From positions 1 through 11,288 of the forward strand of contig CANGUS010000035.1 of NCBI GenBank assembly GCA_947457085.1: a stretch of DNA of 11,288 nucleotides, in the 5' to 3' direction. The stretch comes from Bacteroidota bacterium. Lineage in GTDB: Bacteria; Bacteroidota; Bacteroidia; Chitinophagales; Chitinophagaceae. Below, in pieces: positions 6,944-11,288 of the stretch. Made by a program: the position numbers and the translations under genes. The notes below the pieces were generated by a model that was not told the origin of the DNA, ran no database searches, and worked only from the letters and a program-made list of their open reading frames with translations. How positions within the stretch are numbered: position 1 is the first letter of the stretch; each line of letters starts with the position of its first letter.

Positions 6944-7620
6944 AAAGTATTTTTAAATCCTGATTCTTGCAATATTACACACATTTCTTCACCTTCAGGA
7001 AAAACAGCAACAGAATTTGGCAAATAGCTATATGCTTGATTGCTTTTGCTGAATAGTTTCCCAATGGTTGGTGTAATATAACGGAAATAGAAGTTGTAAA
7101 ATTGTTTAATGGGAAATGTTTTTACCTTAGAAAATTCTAAAATAAATAGTTGACCACCTGGTTTTAAAACTCGATTCATTTCTGCCAACCCTTTTGAAAG
7201 ATTTTCAAAATTACGAACACCAAATGCAATTGTAATTGCGTCAAATTGATTGTCATTAAATGGCATTTTTTCGGCATCCGTTTTCACTAATTGAATGACA
7301 GAAGTTAATTTTTTAGCTTCTATTTTTGTTTGCCCAACTGCCAACATTTGAGCAGATAAATCCCCCCCAATAATTTGTGTAGGTTTTAGATTCACTAATT
7401 CTATTGCTAAATCAGCTGTTCCTGTAGCTAAATCCAAGATGTATTTAGGCTGATATGGCTTCAGGATTTTAATTACTTTTTTTCTCCATAAAACATCTAT
7501 TCTAAAGGATAATAGACGATTTAAAAAATCATAATTCTTAGCAATGTCATCAAACATGCCTTCTACTTGTTGTTTCTTACTTAACGCTGAATTGATATCA
7601 GGCACTACATTTGTTCCCAC
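6892..7620 (-). CDS. ubiE: Demethylmenaquinone/ubiquinone C-methyltransferase
   Basis: A 242-residue SAM-dependent methyltransferase (UbiE/MenG/COQ5 family) that performs the C-methylation in quinone synthesis; in Bacteroidota the product is menaquinone, so menG is an equally good name. It shows the family signature YDFLNRLLSFRIDVLWRKK (30-48), the SAM-binding LDLATGTAD (62-70), GGDLSAQML (85-93), AFGVRNFENL (132-141) and RVLKPGGQL (150-158), with the C-terminal SFGIASIYQAEK typical of the family. The start is a GTG at 7620. It is chosen because the residues before KKQQVEGMFDDIA match the usual short Bacteroidota N-terminus, no in-frame ATG lies upstream before a TGA, and the first ATG, codon 22, would cut into the conserved region. 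A GTG at 7605 is an alternative. The 3' end overlaps porT by 52 bases, implying co-transcription. Confidence 0.95.
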   Translation of the reverse strand: MGTNVVPDINSALSKKQQVEGMFDDIAKNYDFLNRLLSFRIDVLWRKKVIKILKPYQPKYILDLATGTADLAIELVNLKPTQIIGGDLSAQMLAVGQTKIEAKKLTSVIQLVKTDAEKMPFNDNQFDAITIAFGVRNFENLSKGLAEMNRVLKPGGQLFILEFSKVKTFPIKQFYNFYFRYITPTIGKLFSKSNQAYSYLPNSVAVFPEGEEMCVILQESGFKNTLCKPVSFGIASIYQAEK

Positions 7621-7625
7621 ATTGG

Positions 7626-7633
7626 CAAAGATA
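7626..7633 (-). promoter_or_regulatory. Bacteroidota -7 promoter box for ubiE-porT
   Basis: On the minus strand TATCTTTG matches TAnnTTTG exactly and ends 5 bases before the GTG at 7620. If used, transcription would begin at or very near the start codon. The four-copy GATGTCN repeat begins 7 bases further upstream and would overlap the region contacted by RNA polymerase around -33. Confidence 0.5.
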
Positions 7634-7640
7634 ACAATTA

Positions 7641-7668
7641 GATGTCAGATGTCCGATGTCGGATGTTA
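7641..7668. repeat. Four tandem copies of a 7-base unit GATGTCN
   Basis: Reading the plus strand, the units are GATGTCA, GATGTCC, GATGTCG and GATGTTA, back to back with exact 7-base period and a variable seventh base. The tract sits 7 bases from the ubiE -7 box. It stands out from the AT-rich surroundings by its GC content. Similar GATGTC-type strings occur between genes in other Bacteroidota as far as I recall, but I cannot count copies in this genome. Confidence 0.75.
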
Positions 7669-7716
7669 GGAAATATTTATGAGATATAAGAGAGTTGTAA
7701 TTTATTTGTTGACAGT

Positions 7717-7728
7717 TGTAGGCCTACA
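7717..7728. promoter_or_regulatory. Perfect 12-bp palindrome in the ubiE/ysxC divergent region
   Basis: TGTAGGCCTACA reads identically on both strands, with no spacer. It is unusually GC-rich for this gap and lies between the two divergent promoters. A dimeric regulator could bind it, but it has no neighbour that points to one, and a restriction/modification or repeat-derived origin is equally possible. Confidence 0.3.
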
Positions 7729-7756
7729 TAGCATTTCTTACTTAATTTCAAAAATA

Positions 7757-7878
7757 CTCTTTGCGAACTCTGTGAAAAAGCGCTGTGTTGTTTGTGGTAA
7801 ATAAAAACTATTGCCACTGTTATCTCTGAGGCAAAAAACTTTTGGCAAAAACTCCCTCTTCTCTGTGGCAAAAAAATC
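7757..7878. repeat. Degenerate YYTGYG / GGCAAAAA repeat tract upstream of ysxC
   Basis: Seven related units appear on the plus strand: TTTGCG (7760), TCTGTG (7769), GCTGTG (7782), TTTGTG (7791), TCTGAG (7825), TTTTGG (7840) and TCTGTGG (7862). Several are followed by runs of A; GGCAAAAA occurs three times (7830, 7844, 7867). The pattern resembles the CTTTGCG-type degenerate tandem repeats I recall from gaps between genes in Bacteroidota. The tract runs up to the ysxC promoter box and makes the ysxC frame appear open as far back as 7842, which is not real coding sequence. Confidence 0.6.
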
Positions 7879-7879
7879 C

Positions 7880-7887
7880 TATTTTTG
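7880..7887 (+). promoter_or_regulatory. Bacteroidota -7 promoter box for ysxC
   Basis: TATTTTTG matches TAnnTTTG exactly and ends 5 bases before the ATG at 7893. This fixes the ysxC start and argues against the longer frame from 7842, whose first codons would lie upstream of the transcription start. Confidence 0.55.
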
Positions 7888-7892
7888 TCGTA

Positions 7893-8528
7893 ATGGAAAT
7901 TGTAAAAGCAGAATTTATTATTAGCAATACCGATATTACTAAATGCCCTAAACCCGATATGCCCGAAGTTGCATTTATCGGAAGGAGTAATGTAGGAAAA
8001 TCATCTCTAATAAATATGCTAGCTAACAAAAAAAGCATGGCAAAAACATCCTCTACGCCAGGTAAAACACAATTGATTAATCACTTTTTGATTAATAAAA
8101 ATATGTATTGGGTTGATTTGCCTGGTTATGGCTATGCCAAAGTTTCGCAGTCGCAACGAGGTACTTGGACTAAAATGATTTGGAATTACGTAGAAAAAAG
8201 AGAAAACTTACGTACTCTTTTTGTACTCATAGATAGTCGACATGAGCCTCAAAAGAAAGATATAGAAATCATAAATAAATTAGGTGAAAAACAAATTCCT
8301 TTCGCATTAATTTTTACCAAAGCAGACAAAGAAACTCAAAAAGAAGTGAGTAAAAATGTATCTATTTTTAAAAATGAAATGAAGAAGTTTTGGGAAGTAT
8401 TACCACCAGTTTTTGTAACCTCTGCTGAAAAACGGTTAGGACGAAAAAATGTATTGGATTATATTGAATTGATTAGCTTTTCTAATGAAGAAGAAGTAGA
8501 AGAACAAGTAATTTCAGTAGAAGGTTAA
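7893..8528 (+). CDS. ysxC: YsxC/EngB (YihA) ribosome biogenesis GTPase
   Basis: A 211-residue cytoplasmic GTPase of the TRAFAC EngB family, which helps assemble the large ribosomal subunit. The G motifs are complete: G1 GRSNVGKSS (30-38), G2 with Thr in STPGKTQ (54-60), G3 DLPGYGYAKV (75-84), G4 FTKAD (141-145) and G5 TSAE (176-179). The family N-terminus AEFIIS...CPKPDMPEVAFIG is present. The frame is open from an ATG at 7842, but the 17 extra codons come from the upstream repeat tract and are not family-like, so I start at 7893, 5 bases after the promoter box. A short acidic tail, NEEEVEEQV (198-206), follows the domain. It is transcribed alone, divergent from ubiE and convergent with the L,D-transpeptidase gene. 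Confidence 0.96.
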   Translation: MEIVKAEFIISNTDITKCPKPDMPEVAFIGRSNVGKSSLINMLANKKSMAKTSSTPGKTQLINHFLINKNMYWVDLPGYGYAKVSQSQRGTWTKMIWNYVEKRENLRTLFVLIDSRHEPQKKDIEIINKLGEKQIPFALIFTKADKETQKEVSKNVSIFKNEMKKFWEVLPPVFVTSAEKRLGRKNVLDYIELISFSNEEEVEEQVISVEG

Positions 8529-8544
8529 TGCAACTTACATTTTC

Positions 8545-8570
8545 ATTTTATCGAATCATTCGTATAAAAT
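8545..8570. terminator. Hairpin between convergent ysxC and L,D-transpeptidase genes
   Basis: ATTTTATCGAA (8545-8555) pairs with TTCG-T-ATAAAAT (8559-8570) around a TCA loop: 11 base pairs with one bulged T. It begins 17 bases after the ysxC stop, in a 104-base convergent gap. The flanking AT-rich bases form A/T pairs in the stem, but there is no long T-run after it, so it is a plausible rather than classical intrinsic terminator. Confidence 0.45.
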
Positions 8571-8632
8571 CGAAGGGGGTTGTTAAAGAAAATAAAAATC
8601 TAAAATAAGTTTTTCTTACAACAATATATTTG

Positions 8633-9382
8633 CTACCTAACAATTGCAATTTTCGTCACCCCTGGCAATATAATGGTTGACAATTCTCTTACATCTTTAT
8701 TTTTTAAACCCACACAACCGTCGGTCCAATTGTGTTTCATGTCGATCACAGTAGCGCCATTTTCCCAAATACCATGAATGCGAATTGCACCTCCAATACG
8801 AGCATCAGGAGCAATCAACCCTTTTGATTTTGCCTCCTCGAAAAAACGTTTCGACTCTTCATTTGGATAATCTAATAACATAAATGTATCCCACTTATCG
8901 TGTTTCTTACGATCCAAAATAGTGAAGGTGCCTTCTGGCGTTTTTCTGTCCCCTTCTTGCATTTTTTGGCCCACACAATTTGGCCCAAAAACACAAGTAT
9001 ACGCCGTTAAAATTTTTCCTTTGTGATAAACTTGTAAGCGATTTTTTGATTTAAAAACTTTGATATAAATAGAGTCTTTAATAACAGTATCCAGTTTAAA
9101 TGGTCTGTTTAATATGGGTTGAGAAACGGTAATAGTTTTTGTTACAACTTTCCCTCCTTTTTTACTTTCGATGATATTGCCTTTGCTGTCATAGGTAACT
9201 ACCACAGCTTCTTTATAACGGCCTGAAACAGCCATTTCTCTTGCTCTTTTTTCTTTTTCTTTTAACATTTTCCAATACAATTCTTGTTTGAGCTTCAAGG
9301 AGTCTGCTTGACGAGATTGCGCACCTCCTTTCATCCAAATGAAAAGACAAAGAAAAATTAGTATAAAATATTTTTGAAACAA
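8633..9382 (-). CDS. Exported L,D-transpeptidase (YkuD domain)
   Basis: A 249-residue YkuD-fold protein, expected to form 3-3 peptidoglycan cross-links or attach proteins to the wall in the periplasm. The N-terminus is a signal peptide (FILIFLCLFIWMKGGAQ, cleavage near 22), followed by a charged helical stretch (about 28-53) and a linker. The YkuD domain runs from about 105 to the end: SIYIKVFKSKNRLQVYHKGK, then GDRKTPEGTFTI (144-155), IRIHGIW (200-206, His203) and NWTDGCVGLKNKDV (218-231, Cys223 the nucleophile). The second motif is the WTxGC form seen in one YkuD branch rather than SHGCxR. The only start that keeps the signal peptide is a TTG at 9382; the first ATG, codon 17, would remove it, and an in-frame TAA lies six codons upstream. 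A near-match promoter box, TATTTTCG, is at 9401-9408. Confidence 0.9.
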   Translation of the reverse strand: MFQKYFILIFLCLFIWMKGGAQSRQADSLKLKQELYWKMLKEKEKRAREMAVSGRYKEAVVVTYDSKGNIIESKKGGKVVTKTITVSQPILNRPFKLDTVIKDSIYIKVFKSKNRLQVYHKGKILTAYTCVFGPNCVGQKMQEGDRKTPEGTFTILDRKKHDKWDTFMLLDYPNEESKRFFEEAKSKGLIAPDARIGGAIRIHGIWENGATVIDMKHNWTDGCVGLKNKDVRELSTIILPGVTKIAIVR

Positions 9383-9400
9383 AAAACTCGATTTGAGTTA

Positions 9401-9408
9401 CGAAAATA
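9401..9408 (-). promoter_or_regulatory. Near-consensus -7 box upstream of the L,D-transpeptidase gene
   Basis: TATTTTCG on the minus strand differs from TAnnTTTG at one base and ends 18 bases before the proposed TTG start. The 78-base gap from the upstream methyltransferase gene leaves room for its own promoter, though read-through from def is also possible. Confidence 0.25.
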
Positions 9409-9460
9409 AATCGTTTGCTTAGATTATAAGAATATATTTTTTCAACTTTCTAGTTACAAC

Positions 9461-9988
9461 TTACAAATACTCTTTAGCCATTTCCCAAATCACCATGCCA
9501 GCACTTACCGATATATTTAATGAATGTTTGCTCCCTAATTGAGGAATTTCAATTGAAAAATCACATTGATTAATAATTTCTTCTTGTACTCCATTCACTT
9601 CATGTCCGAAAACAATTGCGTATTTTTTTAATTTATCTATTTTAAATTGATTTAATGGAATGCTGTTGTGCACTTGCTCAATAGCAATAATCGTAAAGCC
9701 TTTTTGTTTTAACTCATCTATGGCTAGTTGTGTGGTAGTTACATGTTTCCAAGCAACTGTTTCGGTAGCACCCAAGGCTGTTTTTTGAATATCTCTGTGT
9801 GGAGGCTGAGGTGTTAATCCACATAAATAAATAGACTCTATTAAAAAACCATCTGAAGTACGAAATACAGAACCTACATTGTGCATACTTCTTACTTCAT
9901 CTAGCACAACTACAATAGGCAATTTTTCGGTTTCTTTGAACTCAGTCGGACTCATCCGTTCCAATTCATCCATTGTTTTTTTTTGCAT
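9461..9988 (-). CDS. TrmH/SpoU family RNA 2'-O-methyltransferase
   Basis: A 175-residue SPOUT-class (knotted) SAM-dependent methyltransferase that modifies ribose in tRNA or rRNA. The three family motifs are present: motif 1 SMHNVGSVFRTSD (34-46) with Asn37 and catalytic Arg43, motif 2 IVFGHEVNGV (125-134), and motif 3 IEIPQLGSKHSLNISVSAG (146-164) with Asn158 in the knot. It is a minimal catalytic domain with no separate RNA-binding domain, so the RNA target cannot be named; I would not assign trmH or rlmB specifically. The PPHRDIQKTALGATE segment (62-76) is common in Bacteroidota versions. The gene starts 11 bases after the def stop and is very likely co-transcribed with it. The ATG at 9988 fits the family's usual short N-terminus. 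Confidence 0.95.
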   Translation of the reverse strand: MQKKTMDELERMSPTEFKETEKLPIVVVLDEVRSMHNVGSVFRTSDGFLIESIYLCGLTPQPPHRDIQKTALGATETVAWKHVTTTQLAIDELKQKGFTIIAIEQVHNSIPLNQFKIDKLKKYAIVFGHEVNGVQEEIINQCDFSIEIPQLGSKHSLNISVSAGMVIWEMAKEYL

Positions 9989-9999
9989 AGAGAAGAAAA

Positions 10000-10581
10000 T
10001 TATTTTTTAGGAAATAACATTCTGTAATCAACCCTCACTTTGCCTTTGCTAATATCGTCAAGTTTCGATTTTATCATTCTTTTTTTCAACGGATTGAGGT
10101 AATCTATAAATAGCTTGCCTTCGATATGATCAAATTCATGCAAAATTACACGTGCTGTAATTCTATCAAAAGTTTCAGTATGATATTCAAAATTTTCATC
10201 TTGATATTTTAATGTTACTTCTTCTGCACGCATCACATCTTCTCTCACTTTAGGAATGCTTAAACAGCCTTCGTTGTATTTCCAATCATCCCCCGCTAAT
10301 TCTATAATTTCAGGATTAATGAATACTTTTTTTATTGGTTTTTCGTCTTTAAAGTCATCTTTTTCATCCACATCGGCACCTTCTACAATTTGTACAGTAT
10401 CTACAATAAATAAACGAATCGTTTGATTGATTTGCGGTGCTGCTAAACCCACACCATTGGTGTGATACATGGTTTCCCACATATTGCTTATTATTTCTGA
10501 TAAATTAGGATAATCTTCAGTGATGGGTACACAAACTTTGCGTAGCGTAGGATGGCCAAATGCAACAACAGGTAATATCAT
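10000..10581 (-). CDS. def: Peptide deformylase
   Basis: A 193-residue metalloenzyme that removes the formyl group from the N-terminal methionine of nascent proteins. All three active-site motifs are intact: GVGLAAPQ (43-50), EGCLS (104-108, metal ligand Cys106) and HEFDH (148-152, ligands His148 and His152, catalytic Glu149). An acidic insertion of about 15 residues (EGADVDEKDDFKDEK, 67-81) lies between the first two motifs, as in other Bacteroidota deformylases I recall. The ATG at 10581 is followed by the usual ILPVVAFGHPTLR start and is preceded by a -7 box only 4 bases away. It leads a unit with the TrmH-family gene 11 bases downstream, pairing two translation-related functions. Confidence 0.97.
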   Translation of the reverse strand: MILPVVAFGHPTLRKVCVPITEDYPNLSEIISNMWETMYHTNGVGLAAPQINQTIRLFIVDTVQIVEGADVDEKDDFKDEKPIKKVFINPEIIELAGDDWKYNEGCLSIPKVREDVMRAEEVTLKYQDENFEYHTETFDRITARVILHEFDHIEGKLFIDYLNPLKKRMIKSKLDDISKGKVRVDYRMLFPKK

Positions 10582-10585
10582 TTAG

Positions 10586-10593
10586 CAAAAATA
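10586..10593 (-). promoter_or_regulatory. Bacteroidota -7 promoter box for def
   Basis: On the minus strand TATTTTTG matches TAnnTTTG exactly and ends 4 bases before the def ATG, the tightest spacing in the window. It predicts a leaderless def transcript. No TTTG -33 element is obvious upstream. Confidence 0.5.
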
Positions 10594-10661
10594 GTGGTTA
10601 ATTATTAATGGTTCATGATAAATGACTAATTATTTCAATGAAAATGGGTTCAATACATTCT

Positions 10662-10696
10662 AAAAATATTAATAATTGATAATTTACAATTAATAA
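10662..10696 (-). terminator. Possible terminator for the right-edge gene
   Basis: TTAATAATTG (10669-10678) pairs with CAATTAATAA (10687-10696) with one mismatch and an 8-base loop. On the minus strand the stem follows directly after the stop codon of the right-edge gene and is followed by TATTTTTA. The stem is almost all A/T and so weak. The surrounding AT-rich strings also resemble simple-sequence filler common between Bacteroidota genes, which would be the alternative reading. Confidence 0.35.
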
Positions 10697-11288
10697 TTAA
10701 AAAGCATCCCAACTTAAATTATCTATTTTTCCTTCGGTGATATAAAATAAACCAGCATTGGGTTTTTCACTTAGCATTTTTGCATTGGGCCTTAAAATTC
10801 CCGAAAAAGAAAGTCCTATTTTTTTATTGTATTTATCTAAATATAAAACCACAATTCCTGCATTGCCTTTTACATCTTCATATCCTAAATAATTGTTGGC
10901 TCCATCTGATGGTTTATAGCCGTTTGGCAAATAGGCCATTTTACAAACAAAAGCACGTTCTTTTACACTCGTGTCAGATTTAGCGGTATGAGGAATGCTT
11001 TTTATTTCTGAAAAATTATTGAGTTGTAGCCAAATTACCGATTTATCCTCTGATTGAAAAAACATATCCAATACATCAACATCTTTAATTAATACGGGTT
11101 TACTAACTTGATATGAACTGTACATTCTGCCGTTAATTTTGCAATACAATTCACCTTCCTTCATTTTCCCTGGATTAAAACCCGTGTTGTTTCCATAATA
11201 GGCTGATTTAGAAGAAACGCATTTTAATATTTCTCCACGCTCCACATTGTAATTTTTACAGGTTATTGATAAGGCAACTCCTTCTGGT
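10697..11288 (-). CDS. Unrecognised protein, 5' part cut by the right window edge
   Basis: The minus-strand frame is open from the window edge to a TAA at 10697-10699, giving at least 196 residues. A GTG at 11245 could be read as a start, but the frame continues upstream through PEGVALSITCKNYN without a stop, so the gene most likely extends beyond the window. I do not recognise it. The visible part is beta-rich with no membrane segment: GELYCKINGRMYSSYQ, SVIWLQLNNFSEI, ERAFVCKMAYLPNGY, GIVVLYLDKYNKKIGLSFSG and a final LFYITEGKIDNLSWDAF. The ending (strand, SFSG, then ITEGKIDN) recalls the C-termini of some secreted Bacteroidota lipoproteins of DUF6252 type, but this is a weak resemblance. It lies 115 bases upstream of def with a possible terminator between. 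Confidence 0.75.
   Translation of the reverse strand, partial: PEGVALSITCKNYNVERGEILKCVSSKSAYYGNNTGFNPGKMKEGELYCKINGRMYSSYQVSKPVLIKDVDVLDMFFQSEDKSVIWLQLNNFSEIKSIPHTAKSDTSVKERAFVCKMAYLPNGYKPSDGANNYLGYEDVKGNAGIVVLYLDKYNKKIGLSFSGILRPNAKMLSEKPNAGLFYITEGKIDNLSWDAF

Noticed and set aside
6892..7620. ubiE-porT and neighbours as part of a new secretion or defence system
   Set aside because: Both genes have well-known roles and the surrounding genes are housekeeping; nothing resembles a defence, toxin-antitoxin or mobile module.
7842..7892. ATG at 7842 as the start of ysxC
   Set aside because: The extra 17 residues are encoded by the repeat tract and lie upstream of the -7 box at 7880; the family N-terminus begins at 7893.
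7677..8038. Two minus-strand open frames of 64 and 72 codons across the ubiE/ysxC gap and the ysxC 5' end
   Set aside because: They cover repeat DNA and the antisense of a conserved GTPase, and show no domain, signal peptide or promoter.

Overview
The window is a stretch of ordinary chromosome from an AT-rich member of the Bacteroidota, probably nearer the Chitinophagia/Sphingobacteriia than Bacteroides. The evidence is a PorT-type component of the type IX secretion system beside the menaquinone methyltransferase gene ubiE/menG, several TAnnTTTG promoter boxes of the Bacteroidota type, signal peptides ending in AQ, and little Shine-Dalgarno sequence. I see no tRNA, rRNA, CRISPR array, insertion sequence, integrase or phage gene. 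I found no novel multi-gene system; the unusual signals are in promoters, intergenic repeats and a few divergent proteins.

Layout. Positions 1-1053 (minus) hold a GNAT-fold acyltransferase-like gene cut by the left edge. Diverging from it on the plus strand are yidD (membrane protein insertion factor) and a secreted S41/CtpA-type protease with a PDZ domain. Convergent to these, a minus-strand pair encodes a small outer-membrane beta-barrel-like protein and, 6 bases downstream, an SDR-fold protein lacking the usual catalytic Tyr and Lys. serS diverges from that pair on the plus strand. Next, on the minus strand, ubiE/menG overlaps porT by 52 bases. A 272-base divergent gap with two kinds of degenerate short repeat and a 12-bp palindrome separates ubiE from ysxC/engB (plus). 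The rest is on the minus strand: an exported L,D-transpeptidase, a TrmH/SpoU-family RNA methyltransferase, peptide deformylase (def, 11 bases upstream of the methyltransferase gene), and the 3' part of an unrecognised gene cut by the right edge.

How the genes relate. Most serve growth functions: translation and ribosome assembly (serS, def, TrmH-family, ysxC), envelope building (yidD, S41 protease, L,D-transpeptidase, porT, the small barrel protein) and quinone synthesis (ubiE/menG). They look like several short transcription units. The most notable shared property is that five genes (the left-edge gene, yidD, ubiE, ysxC and def) have a good -7 box ending only 4 to 8 bases before the start codon, which predicts leaderless or nearly leaderless mRNAs; serS has the same box with a 22-base gap. 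No gene-free stretch exceeds 300 bases.
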